From assembly GCF_038637725.1 (NCBI RefSeq), contig NZ_CP152052.1, forward strand, positions 1,347,501 to 1,411,500: a stretch of 64,000 nucleotides of DNA. Direction: 5' to 3'. The notes under the pieces are model-generated. The model saw nothing but the letters and a program-made list of their open reading frames with translations. It was not told where the DNA came from and did not search any database. Below are positions 8,268-16,595 of the stretch, one piece after another. The translations under genes were made by a program, and so were the position numbers. Origin of the DNA: Psychrobacillus sp. FSL H8-0483. Its GTDB lineage: Bacteria > Bacillota > Bacilli > Bacillales_A > Planococcaceae. The stretch's first letter is position 1. Each line of letters opens with the position of its first letter.

Positions 8268-8930
8268 TTGAAATTCAAGTCTGTTTTTGACATAATTGGA
8301 CCCGTTATGATTGGACCATCCTCTTCCCATACAGCTGGAGCAGCACGCATCGGTCGAGTTGCACGAGATTTATTTGGAAAGCAACCTACTTGGGCTAAAA
8401 TATATTTGTATGGATCTTTTGCGGAAACGTATAAAGGGCATGGGACAGATATAGCGATAATCGGTGGATTACTTGATTACGATACATTTGATGAGCGTAT
8501 TAAAACTGCTTTTGAAGACGCGGAAAAAGTAGGACTTTCATTTGAATTTATTCCAGAAACAGCTCATACGGAACATCCAAATACGGCGCGTATTGTTATT
8601 GGTGATGGCCAGCAAGAGATGTCGATGGTTGGAATATCGATAGGTGGGGGCAAAACGGAAATTACAGAATTAAATGGATTCCCTCTTCGACTGTCTGGTA
8701 ACTTAGCAGCTATTTTGGTTGTACATGAAGATCGTTCTGGATGTATTGCTAGCGTTTCCAATTGTTTAGCGAAGTATGATATTAATATTGGTCATATGGA
8801 GGTTTCTCGAAAAGAGAAAGGGAACATGGCGTTAATGGTTATCGAAGTGGATCAAAATATTAACGAATCTATTTTAGTGGAGCTTGGTAAATTGCCAAAT
8901 ATTACTCAAGTTACAAGAATTGCAGATTAA
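8268..8930 (+). CDS. sdaAB: L-serine dehydratase, iron-sulfur-dependent, beta subunit
   Basis: This 220-residue subunit begins at a TTG codon eight bases after GGAGGT; no ATG or GTG is available near this site. The N-terminal serine dehydratase beta domain shows GPVMIGPSSSHTAGAARIGR (about 11-30), and a C-terminal ACT domain (about 148-220) is a likely amino-acid sensor. With SdaAA it forms the [4Fe-4S] enzyme that converts L-serine to pyruvate and ammonia. sdaAA follows by 11 bases. Confidence 0.94.
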   Translation: MKFKSVFDIIGPVMIGPSSSHTAGAARIGRVARDLFGKQPTWAKIYLYGSFAETYKGHGTDIAIIGGLLDYDTFDERIKTAFEDAEKVGLSFEFIPETAHTEHPNTARIVIGDGQQEMSMVGISIGGGKTEITELNGFPLRLSGNLAAILVVHEDRSGCIASVSNCLAKYDINIGHMEVSRKEKGNMALMVIEVDQNINESILVELGKLPNITQVTRIAD

Positions 8931-8941
8931 GGAGGGATATC

Positions 8942-9841
8942 GTGGAGGTTTTATTTCACAATGTTCGTGAGCTAGTAGAAAGAGCGAATGAAGAGAAAAA
9001 GCTTATTTCTGAAATTATGATTGAGCAAGAAATTATGATAACCGGACGTTCGCGAGAAGAAATTATGAGTCAGATGGATCGTAATTTGACGGTCATGGAA
9101 GAAGCGGTGGAAAGAGGGTTAAATGGTGTCCGTTCTACCTCTGGATTAACTGGAGGAGACGCAGTTCTTCTGCAAGCCTATATGAAAAAAGGGAATACTC
9201 TTTCAGGAGAATTAATGCTAGATGCAGTAAGTAAAGCGGTTGCGACGAATGAAGTGAATGCTGCTATGGGTACTATTTGTGCTACACCTACTGCGGGTTC
9301 AGCTGGTGTTGTACCTGGAACGTTATTTGCGGTGAAAAATAAATTAAATCCAACTAGAGAGCAAATGATTCGCTATTTGTTTACTGCCGGAGCATTTGGC
9401 TTTGTTGTAGCGAATAACGCATCTATTTCTGGAGCTGCTGGTGGATGTCAGGCTGAGGTTGGTTCAGCCGCTGGGATGGCTGCAGCAGCGATTGTCGAAA
9501 TGGCTGGAGGAACTCCTGCACAAAGTTCGGAGGCTTTTGCGATAACACTAAAGAATATGCTTGGTTTAGTTTGTGACCCTGTAGCAGGACTTGTAGAGGT
9601 ACCTTGTGTGAAACGAAATGCTATGGGAGCTTCTAATTCTCTAGTAGCTGCAGATATGGCCCTTGCAGGTGTAACGAGTCGCATTCCATGTGATGAAGTA
9701 ATCGATGCCATGTATAAAATTGGTCAAACAATGCCAACTTCCCTAAAAGAAACAGCTCAAGGCGGACTCGCTGCAACTCCAACTGGTAAATGGTTAGAGG
9801 CTAAAATTTTCGGTGGAGCAGTGGTAGGCAGTGGAAATTAA
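8942..9841 (+). CDS. sdaAA: L-serine dehydratase, iron-sulfur-dependent, alpha subunit
   Basis: This 299-residue catalytic subunit starts with GTG after GGAGGGAT. Motifs include STSGLTGGD, CATPTAGSAGVVPG and GAAGGCQAEVGSAAGMAAA; the Cys residues in GGCQAE, LVCDPVAG and EVPCVKRN are the expected cluster ligands. The Cys nearest the C-terminus in the E. coli enzymes has no counterpart here, as in the split two-subunit type. Its end overlaps recG by 11 bases. Confidence 0.94.
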   Translation: MEVLFHNVRELVERANEEKKLISEIMIEQEIMITGRSREEIMSQMDRNLTVMEEAVERGLNGVRSTSGLTGGDAVLLQAYMKKGNTLSGELMLDAVSKAVATNEVNAAMGTICATPTAGSAGVVPGTLFAVKNKLNPTREQMIRYLFTAGAFGFVVANNASISGAAGGCQAEVGSAAGMAAAAIVEMAGGTPAQSSEAFAITLKNMLGLVCDPVAGLVEVPCVKRNAMGASNSLVAADMALAGVTSRIPCDEVIDAMYKIGQTMPTSLKETAQGGLAATPTGKWLEAKIFGGAVVGSGN

Positions 9842-11879
9842 AAAGGATGAGTTAGTTACTTCCTTAAAAGGTGTGGGAAGTGGTACAGCTAACGCATTAC
9901 ATGAATTAGGGATTGTCACATTAGAGGATTTAGTCATGACATTTCCTTATCGACATGAAGATTTTCGATTAAAAAATTTAGCAGAAACCGCCCACAATGA
10001 GCGAGTAACAGTAGAAGGAAGGGTCGAGAGCGAGCCTTCTCTTCTTTTTTTAGGGAAAAATAAATCGAGACTGCAAGTTCGTTTATTAGCAGGACAGCAT
10101 CTTATTAAAGCGGTATTCTTCAATCAAGCCTATTTAAAAACGAAGATTATACCGGGTTCTGTTGTTACGGTAACAGGTAAGTGGGACAGAGGTAGACAGG
10201 TTATTAATGTTAGTACTTTTTCTGCCGGTCCTAAAACAGATCAACAAGATTTTGAGCCAGTTTATTCTTTAAAAGGTTCCATAAGTCAAAAGATTTTCAG
10301 GAAATTTATGCGACAAGCCTTAGATGAAATACAGGGGTACCTAGTAGATCCTTTACCAGAATCGATTAGAGTGCCCTATCGTCTACCGAATATTTCGGAG
10401 GCATTAGAGGGAATACACTTTCCGCAAGATGCCGATCATTCCAAGAATGCTCGACGACGTTTTGTGTATGAAGAGCTCCTTACTTTTCAATTGAAAATGC
10501 AAGCGATTAAAAAAGCGCGCAAAGAACAAAATGTTGGGAATAGCGTTGCTTACAACAATGATATGGTGAAAAAGTTAATTGAATCATTACCATATGAACT
10601 AACGAATGCTCAAAAACGAGTTGTCAATGAAATTTGTCGAGATTTGAAGGAACCACATCGAATGAATAGACTTTTGCAAGGGGATGTAGGTTCTGGGAAA
10701 ACAGTTGTAGCCGCTATTTGTTTGTATTCGGTCATTACCGCTGGATATCAAGGAGCTCTTATGGCCCCGACAGAGATTTTAGCGGAGCAGCATGCAAGCT
10801 CGTTAGACGAATGGCTTTCTCCGATTGGGGTTAAGATTGCCCTACTGACAGGTTCTACAAAGGCGAAAGCTCGTCGAATTGTATTAGAAAACTTAGAAGC
10901 TGGAAACATCGATTTACTAATTGGAACGCACGCTTTAATTCAACCGGATGTAAAGTTTAATCGCCTTGGCTTAGTTATTACAGATGAACAGCATCGATTT
11001 GGAGTTGAGCAACGGAGAGTATTGAAGGAAAAAGGTGAAAATCCTGATGTTTTATTTATGACGGCTACTCCAATTCCTCGTACTCTAGCGATTACTGCAT
11101 TCGGTGAAATGGATGTATCGATTATCGATGAAATGCCAGCGGGACGTAAAAAAATCGATACACATTGGATGAAACATGATCAGTTGCACAAGCTAGTAGT
11201 CCGCTTAAAAAAAGAATTAGCAAATGGGCGACAAGCATATATTATTTGTCCGCTAATTGAAGAGTCGGAAAAACTAGATGTACAAAATGCTGTGGATGTG
11301 TACAATATGATGTCAGCGGAGCTTGGGAATGACTATTCTGTTGGTTTAATGCACGGACGACTTCATCCAGATGAAAAAGATGAAGTTATGCGTGATTTTT
11401 CGGAAGGTAAAGTTCATTTGCTTGTTTCGACTACGGTTGTAGAGGTAGGCGTAAATGTCCCAAATGCGACGTTTATGATTATTTTCGATGCAGAACGTTT
11501 TGGCCTAGCTCAGCTTCACCAGCTAAGAGGCCGAGTTGGTCGTGGTGAACATCAATCTTATTGTGTATTGCTCGCAGATCCTAAATCGGAAGAAGGTAAA
11601 GAACGAATGATGTCGATGACGGAAACGAATGACGGATTTGTTCTTGCGGAAAAAGATTTAGAACTTCGAGGCCCTGGTGACTTTTTTGGGAGAAAACAGA
11701 GTGGATTACCAGAATTCAAAATGGCAGATCTTGTGCATGATTATCGTGCATTGAATACCGCAAAAGCGGATGCCGAAAGGCTTTTGAACTCCGATGAATT
11801 TTGGAAGTCGGAGGAAATGGAAGGATTGCGGACAATTTTAATAAACTCCAAAGCGTTGGACGGAGAAAGAATTGATTAA
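9831..11879 (+). CDS. recG: ATP-dependent DNA helicase RecG
   Basis: This 682-residue helicase has an N-terminal wedge/OB domain (about 55-150) that splits branched DNA. The SF2 motor follows, with Walker A GDVGSGKT near 284-291, the DEQH box near 385, TATPIPRTLA and the C-terminal QLRGRVGRG motif. RecG regresses stalled forks and migrates branches in recombination repair. The GTG start at 9831 lies inside the sdaAA end, so the two are translationally coupled although functionally unrelated. Confidence 0.96.
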   Translation: MEIKKDELVTSLKGVGSGTANALHELGIVTLEDLVMTFPYRHEDFRLKNLAETAHNERVTVEGRVESEPSLLFLGKNKSRLQVRLLAGQHLIKAVFFNQAYLKTKIIPGSVVTVTGKWDRGRQVINVSTFSAGPKTDQQDFEPVYSLKGSISQKIFRKFMRQALDEIQGYLVDPLPESIRVPYRLPNISEALEGIHFPQDADHSKNARRRFVYEELLTFQLKMQAIKKARKEQNVGNSVAYNNDMVKKLIESLPYELTNAQKRVVNEICRDLKEPHRMNRLLQGDVGSGKTVVAAICLYSVITAGYQGALMAPTEILAEQHASSLDEWLSPIGVKIALLTGSTKAKARRIVLENLEAGNIDLLIGTHALIQPDVKFNRLGLVITDEQHRFGVEQRRVLKEKGENPDVLFMTATPIPRTLAITAFGEMDVSIIDEMPAGRKKIDTHWMKHDQLHKLVVRLKKELANGRQAYIICPLIEESEKLDVQNAVDVYNMMSAELGNDYSVGLMHGRLHPDEKDEVMRDFSEGKVHLLVSTTVVEVGVNVPNATFMIIFDAERFGLAQLHQLRGRVGRGEHQSYCVLLADPKSEEGKERMMSMTETNDGFVLAEKDLELRGPGDFFGRKQSGLPEFKMADLVHDYRALNTAKADAERLLNSDEFWKSEEMEGLRTILINSKALDGERID

Positions 11880-11881
11880 CG

Positions 11882-11924
11882 GAATGTGAGATTGATTTTG
11901 AATCAATTCTTGCATTCTTTTTTT
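11882..11924 (+). terminator. Intrinsic terminator after recG
   Basis: A hairpin built from GAATG...CATTC outer and GATTGATT/AATCAATT inner arms, with small bulges, is followed by eight T residues directly after the recG stop. The fapR -35 region overlaps its 3' arm. Confidence 0.75.
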
Positions 11925-11938
11925 AATATTTATATACT
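11910..11938 (+). promoter_or_regulatory. SigA-type promoter of the fapR operon
   Basis: TTGCAT (11910-11915), 17-bp spacer, TATACT (11933-11938). The FapR operator begins five bases further on, over the expected transcription start. Confidence 0.7.
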
Positions 11939-11942
11939 GATA

Positions 11943-11959
11943 TTAGTACCAAGTGCTAA
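11943..11959 (+). promoter_or_regulatory. FapR operator
   Basis: TTAGTACCAAGTGCTAA is a 17-bp inverted repeat (TTAGTAC/GTGCTAA, one mismatch). It agrees with the known FapR site TTAGTACCTGATACTAA in half-sites and length. Its place at the transcription start fits autorepression relieved by malonyl-CoA. Confidence 0.85.
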
Positions 11960-11974
11960 GATGGTGGTGATTGG

Positions 11975-12541
11975 ATGAAATATACAAAAAAAGATAGACA
12001 AAAACTGCTTTTGGAAACATTAGATAAGAACCCGTTTATTACGGATGATAATTTGGCTTCCACTTTTAATGTGAGCGTGCAGACAATTCGTCTTGATCGA
12101 ATGGAACTTTCCATTCCTGAATTACGGGAACGTATAAAATCAGTTGCAGCGCATAATTACGAGGAAGAAGTAAAGTCGCTTACGATTGAAGAAGTAATCG
12201 GAGAAATTATTGATATTGATTTAGATAAGCAAGCAATTTCTTTATTGGATATTACACCGGATCATGTATTTGCAAGGAATGGCATTGCGAGAGGGCATCA
12301 TTTATTTGCGCAAGCAAACTCTTTGGCTGTAGCTGTTATTAATGATGAACTAGCACTCACAAGAAAATCAAAAATTACGTTTGTAAAGCCAGTAAAAGCT
12401 GGAGATAGAGTCATTGCAAAAGCGGTAGTATTAGCGAGTGACTCAGAAAAGAACAGTACATTGATTGAAGTGACTAGTAAAGTAGATAATGAGACCGTTT
12501 TTGTCGGGGAATTTAATATGTATCGAGTAACAATGTCTTAA
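11975..12541 (+). CDS. fapR: Fatty acid and phospholipid biosynthesis repressor FapR
   Basis: This 188-residue regulator has an N-terminal winged helix-turn-helix ([27 protein letters not shown], about 20-46 in pieces) and a C-terminal hot-dog domain. The hot-dog domain contains [20 protein letters not shown], the malonyl-CoA pocket region. FapR represses lipid genes and is released by malonyl-CoA. The gene heads the operon fapR-plsX-fabD-fabG and carries its own operator upstream. Confidence 0.95.
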   Translation: MKYTKKDRQKLLLETLDKNPFITDDNLASTFNVSVQTIRLDRMELSIPELRERIKSVAAHNYEEEVKSLTIEEVIGEIIDIDLDKQAISLLDITPDHVFARNGIARGHHLFAQANSLAVAVINDELALTRKSKITFVKPVKAGDRVIAKAVVLASDSEKNSTLIEVTSKVDNETVFVGEFNMYRVTMS

Positions 12542-12558
12542 AAAAAGGTGAGTATAAA

Positions 12559-13554
12559 ATGAAAATTTCAATAGATGCAATGGGTGGAGACAACGCTCCA
12601 CATGAAATCGTAAAAGGTGTGTATGAAGCTTTACAAGCTTTTGATGATATAGAAATACAACTGTATGGTGACGAACAAAAGTTAGCACCTCTTGTTACTG
12701 CACATGATCGATTACAAGTGATACATACGGATGAGGTTATAGAAGGTACAGATGAACCAGTGCGTGCTGTCCGTAAAAAGAAAAATTCTTCGATGGTGAA
12801 AATGGCGGAATCAGTGAAAAATGGAGAAGCGGATGCGTGTGTTTCAGCAGGAAATACAGGCGCTTTAATGGCAGCAGGATTATTTGTTGTTGGTCGTATT
12901 GACCAAGTGGAACGTCCAGCTCTTGCTCCAACCCTACCGACATTAGATGGTAAAGGATTTGTCATGCTTGATTTAGGAGCAAATTCAGATGCAAAACCAG
13001 AACATTTGGAGCAATTTGCTATTATGGGTAGCGTTTATGCAGAAAAAGTTCGCGGTATCAATAACCCGCGTATTGGTCTTTTAAATATTGGAACAGAAGA
13101 TAAAAAAGGAAATGAGCTTACGAAAGCAGCATTTGCTTTATTAAAAGAAGCTCCAATTAATTTTGTAGGTAATGTGGAGTCTAGGGATTTATTGACTGGT
13201 GTAGCAGACGTTGTAGTAACGGATGGTTTCACAGGTAATATGGTTTTGAAATCGATTGAAGGAACTGCATCGGGGATTTTTACATTGCTGAAAGAGGCTT
13301 TCAATACTTCTACCAAGACAAAATTGTCTGCTCTTCTTGTCAAAGATCAATTGCGTGGATTAAAAAGCAAACTTGACTACTCAGAATACGGTGGAGCGGG
13401 TTTGTTTGGATTAAAATCTCCGGTTATTAAGGCACATGGTTCTTCTAATGCAAATGCTATTTTCCATGCTATTCGACAAGCGAGAACAATGGTAGAACAT
13501 GATGTATGTGGCATTATCCAAAGTACTTTAAGAAAGGAATTACCAAATGACTAA
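12559..13554 (+). CDS. plsX: Phosphate acyltransferase PlsX
   Basis: This 331-residue enzyme converts acyl-ACP and phosphate into acyl-phosphate, the donor for PlsY in phosphatidic acid synthesis. The N-terminus [16 protein letters not shown] and the motifs [15 protein letters not shown] and [13 protein letters not shown] are diagnostic. It is a peripheral membrane protein in relatives. It ends eight bases inside fabD, so translation is coupled. Confidence 0.95.
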   Translation: MKISIDAMGGDNAPHEIVKGVYEALQAFDDIEIQLYGDEQKLAPLVTAHDRLQVIHTDEVIEGTDEPVRAVRKKKNSSMVKMAESVKNGEADACVSAGNTGALMAAGLFVVGRIDQVERPALAPTLPTLDGKGFVMLDLGANSDAKPEHLEQFAIMGSVYAEKVRGINNPRIGLLNIGTEDKKGNELTKAAFALLKEAPINFVGNVESRDLLTGVADVVVTDGFTGNMVLKSIEGTASGIFTLLKEAFNTSTKTKLSALLVKDQLRGLKSKLDYSEYGGAGLFGLKSPVIKAHGSSNANAIFHAIRQARTMVEHDVCGIIQSTLRKELPND

Positions 13555-14497
13555 AATTGCATTTATTTTTCCAGGACAAGGTTCACAATCGGTTGGGATG
13601 GGTCAACAATTTATCGAAGCTGATCGTGAAAGTAAAAAATATTATGAGCAAGCAGATGAAGTTTTAGGGTTTTCTCTCTCGAACATTATGTTAGAGGGAC
13701 CGGCGGAAGAACTGACAAAAACGTATCACGCGCAGCCTGCTTTACTTACGACAAGTACAATGGTTGCTCAGAAGTTATTGGAAGCTGGTATTTCTCCGGA
13801 TTATACAGCTGGTCATAGCTTAGGGGAGTATTCGGCACTTGTGGCATCGAATGTGATAAGTTTCGAAGATGCTGTTTTATTAGTTCATAAAAGAGGATTG
13901 TATATGAACGAAGCAGTTCCTGCAGGTGAAGGTGCTATGGCTGCAATTTTAGGATTAGATAAAGAAGCGTTAACTGAAGTGACCAATGAAGTTTCTACTA
14001 ATGGTCAGGTTGTTCAAGTGGCTAACTTGAATTGTCCGGGGCAAATCGTAATTTCAGGAACTGTTGCAGGAGTGGAGACTGCTTCTGCAAAAGCGAAGGA
14101 AGCTGGAGCGAAAAGAGCGATACCATTAGTAGTAAGTGGACCATTCCATTCTGAATTAATGCGACCTGCTGCACAAAAACTAGATGCAGCTATTTCAGCT
14201 ATTACGTTACAAAATACAACAACACCGGTTATTTCAAATGTAACGGCACTTCCAGTAACAGAAGCATCAAAGATGAAGAACTTATTGGTGGAGCAATTGT
14301 ATTCACCGGTTCGCTGGGAAGAATCTGTGCAGAAAATGATCGAGCTTGGCGTAACCGTATTTATTGAATGCGGGCCGGGTAAAGTTCTTAGTGGATTAGT
14401 GAAAAAAGTCGATCGCTCTGTTACTACTTATTGCGTGTATGACGATGCATCATTGCAACAAGTAATTACTGAATTAGGAGAGATTAATAATGGGTAA
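13547..14497 (+). CDS. fabD: Malonyl-CoA:ACP transacylase
   Basis: This 316-residue enzyme loads malonate from CoA onto acyl carrier protein. Visible motifs are FPGQGSQ at the N-terminus, the nucleophile elbow GHSLGE with Ser91, a conserved Arg around residue 116 (HKRG), and the catalytic His in GPFHSELM near 201. It overlaps both plsX (8 bases) and fabG (8 bases). Confidence 0.96.
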   Translation: MTKIAFIFPGQGSQSVGMGQQFIEADRESKKYYEQADEVLGFSLSNIMLEGPAEELTKTYHAQPALLTTSTMVAQKLLEAGISPDYTAGHSLGEYSALVASNVISFEDAVLLVHKRGLYMNEAVPAGEGAMAAILGLDKEALTEVTNEVSTNGQVVQVANLNCPGQIVISGTVAGVETASAKAKEAGAKRAIPLVVSGPFHSELMRPAAQKLDAAISAITLQNTTTPVISNVTALPVTEASKMKNLLVEQLYSPVRWEESVQKMIELGVTVFIECGPGKVLSGLVKKVDRSVTTYCVYDDASLQQVITELGEINNG

Positions 14498-15236
14498 ATT
14501 AGATGGGAAATCAGTGATTGTAACAGGTGCTTCTCGTGGCATTGGAAAAGACATAGCACTTTATCTTGCAAAAGAAGGCGCAAAAGTTGCCGTTAACTAT
14601 AGTGGAAGTCAAGAAAAAGCAGAAGCGGTAGTAGAAGAAATTAAATCTTTTGGTGGGGAAGCATTTGCAGTTCAAGCAAATGTAGATCAAGCAGAAGATG
14701 TCCAAAAATTAATTAGTACGACACTAGAAACTTTTGGTACAATTGATATTTTAGTAAACAATGCAGGTATTACGAGAGATAATCTTCTAATGCGCATGAA
14801 AGAACAAGAATGGGACGATGTACTTAACACAAACTTAAAAGGTGTTTTCCTATGCACGAAAGCTGTGACTCGACAAATGATGAAACAGAGACAAGGTCGT
14901 ATTATCAATATCACTTCCATCGTTGGGGTATCGGGAAATCCAGGACAAGCAAACTATGTTGCAGCGAAAGCAGGGGTAATTGGGTTAACGAAATCCACTG
15001 CACTCGAGTTAGCGAGCCGCAATATTACGGTGAACTCTGTTGCACCTGGCTTTATTACGACGGATATGACGGATGCGCTTCCTGAAGAAGTGAAAAATCA
15101 AATGTTAAGTCAAATTCCACTCGCTAAATTTGGAAATCCAGAAGATATTGCAAAAGCAGTTGCGTTTTTAGCTTCGGATGATGCGAATTATATTACTGGA
15201 CAAACTTTACATGTTAATGGTGGCATGTACATGTAA
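14490..15236 (+). CDS. fabG: 3-oxoacyl-[acyl-carrier-protein] reductase
   Basis: This 248-residue short-chain dehydrogenase has the NADPH loop TGASRGIG (about 12-19), NNAG near 90, a catalytic Ser near 143, and the YxxxK pair at about Tyr156/Lys160. It performs the first reduction step of each fatty-acid elongation cycle. It is the last gene of the fapR operon before acpP, which has its own promoter. Confidence 0.95.
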   Translation: MGKLDGKSVIVTGASRGIGKDIALYLAKEGAKVAVNYSGSQEKAEAVVEEIKSFGGEAFAVQANVDQAEDVQKLISTTLETFGTIDILVNNAGITRDNLLMRMKEQEWDDVLNTNLKGVFLCTKAVTRQMMKQRQGRIINITSIVGVSGNPGQANYVAAKAGVIGLTKSTALELASRNITVNSVAPGFITTDMTDALPEEVKNQMLSQIPLAKFGNPEDIAKAVAFLASDDANYITGQTLHVNGGMYM

Positions 15237-15301
15237 TCTTCAGACTGAAGAGAAACGCTTTCATTAACTCTGAAGTAATGCCTTCAAAATTTGAATAACT
15301 C

Positions 15302-15330
15302 TTTCATTAAGTAGAAGTTTTTTGTATAAT
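15302..15330 (+). promoter_or_regulatory. Probable SigA promoter of acpP
   Basis: A weak -35 TTTCAT (15302-15307), 17 bp, and a perfect TATAAT (15325-15330) lie 21 bases before the acpP start. A separate promoter fits the high ACP demand. A GAAACGCTTTCA stretch just upstream (15251-15265) looks faintly cre-like but misses key bases. Confidence 0.6.
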
Positions 15331-15351
15331 CATTGAGGGGAGGTGACAAAT

Positions 15352-15588
15352 GTGTCAACAGTTTTAGAACGCGTAACTAAAGTAATCGTCGATCGTCTAG
15401 GTGTAGATGAAAGCGAAGTAAAATTAGAAGCATCTTTCCGTGATGATTTAGGTGCTGACTCTCTTGATGTAGTAGAACTAGTAATGGAACTTGAAGATGA
15501 GTTCGATATGGAAATTTCAGATGAAGATGCTGAAAACATTTCTACTGTAGGTAGTGCAGTTAGCTATATTGAAAGCAAACAAGGCTAA
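15352..15588 (+). CDS. acpP: Acyl carrier protein
   Basis: This acidic 78-residue carrier begins [17 protein letters not shown]. The phosphopantetheine site is GADSLD with Ser37. The GTG at 15352 is chosen because AGGGGAGGTGA lies just ahead with normal spacing; an in-frame GTG at 15343 falls within that ribosome site. ACP carries growing acyl chains for all Fab enzymes and for PlsX. Confidence 0.96.
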   Translation: MSTVLERVTKVIVDRLGVDESEVKLEASFRDDLGADSLDVVELVMELEDEFDMEISDEDAENISTVGSAVSYIESKQG

Positions 15589-15591
15589 TAT

Positions 15592-15613
15592 CAAATACGC
15601 CTTGGCGTATTTT
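15592..15613 (+). terminator. Probable terminator after acpP
   Basis: A short hairpin AAATACGCC / GGCGTATTTT immediately follows the acpP stop. The loop is tight and the T run is only four bases, so read-through is likely. Confidence 0.55.
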
Positions 15614-15715
15614 GCTCGGATAGTCAAGGGAATTAGCCTTAGAACATCGCATTAATGCGACTTCACGCACTTCTCGTGCTTGCTAGGTGAAATCCTTTAT
15701 AATATCAATAGCAAC

Positions 15716-15768
15716 AGAGACGTTCTACTTATTCGGATTGAATAGGTGGAGCGTCTCTATTTCTTTTT
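15716..15768 (+). terminator. Strong intrinsic terminator between acpP and rnc
   Basis: AGAGACG/CGTCTCT arms continue inward through TTCTACTTATTC and GAATAGGTGGAG with a few wobble pairs. This gives a stem of about 19 bp with a 5-base loop, followed by ATTTCTTTTT. It should separate acpP from rnc. Confidence 0.8.
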
Positions 15769-15833
15769 GCACATTAGTATATAAACAGGTAAACTTAAAC
15801 GGATAGATGATAAGCAAGAAAGGCAGATTATTC

Positions 15834-16592
15834 ATGAAAGTAAATCGTAAAAGTAGTCACACTAAAAAAGCAGTTTTTTCTGAAAGTGTGAAGGAGCAGT
15901 TTGAACATTTTCAACAGCATTTCCAAATTCAATTTAATAATCCGACATTATTGTATCAAGCCTTTACCCATTCATCTTATGTGAATGAGCATCGACGGAA
16001 GTTTTTCACCGATAACGAACGCCTGGAGTTCCTTGGAGACGCCGTTTTAGAGTTATCGGTATCTCAATATTTATTTCAGCAATATACGCTGATGAGTGAA
16101 GGGGAGCTAACAAAGCTTCGAGCAGCTATCGTTTGTGAGCCTTCTCTAGTACTATTTGCTAATGAACTTAACTTTGGCAAATTTGTATTGCTAGGAAAAG
16201 GGGAAGAGCTAACCGGAGGACGCGAAAGACCAGCGCTATTAGCAGATGTTTTTGAAGCATTTATCGGTGCATTATATTTAGATCAGGGATTGAATGTAGT
16301 CGTTTCATTTTTAGAAAAGATTGTGTTCCCTAAAATCGAAATCGGTGCTTTTTCGCATGTGATGGATTATAAAAGTCAATTACAAGAAGTTATTCAGCAA
16401 CAAAATAATGGAATGCTAAGCTATGAAATCGTTGAGGAGAAAGGGCCGGCACATAACCGCACCTTCATATCTCGCGTTATTTTAAACACAAAGGAACTTG
16501 GAGTCGGCATTGGTCGTTCCAAAAAAGAAGCGGAACAACAAGCTGCTAGACTTGCGATACTCGCAATAAAGGATCAAGAACGGGAGGAATAA
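15834..16592 (+). CDS. rnc: Ribonuclease III
   Basis: This 252-residue protein contains the RNase III signature [13 protein letters not shown] (about 62-74) with its metal-binding acids. A C-terminal double-stranded RNA-binding domain follows (about 175-248). The ATG at 15834 is preferred over an in-frame ATG at 15807 because only the former has a ribosome site (AGAAAGG) at proper distance. RNase III cuts rRNA precursors, the SRP RNA and phage or antisense duplexes. smc follows within three bases, as in B. subtilis. Confidence 0.95.
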   Translation: MKVNRKSSHTKKAVFSESVKEQFEHFQQHFQIQFNNPTLLYQAFTHSSYVNEHRRKFFTDNERLEFLGDAVLELSVSQYLFQQYTLMSEGELTKLRAAIVCEPSLVLFANELNFGKFVLLGKGEELTGGRERPALLADVFEAFIGALYLDQGLNVVVSFLEKIVFPKIEIGAFSHVMDYKSQLQEVIQQQNNGMLSYEIVEEKGPAHNRTFISRVILNTKELGVGIGRSKKEAEQQAARLAILAIKDQEREE

Positions 16593-16595
16593 TCA

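Noticed and set aside
15237-15251. Palindrome TCTTCAGACTGAAGA after the fabG stop
   Set aside because: Too short, with a one-base centre, and not at a promoter element; no T tract for termination.
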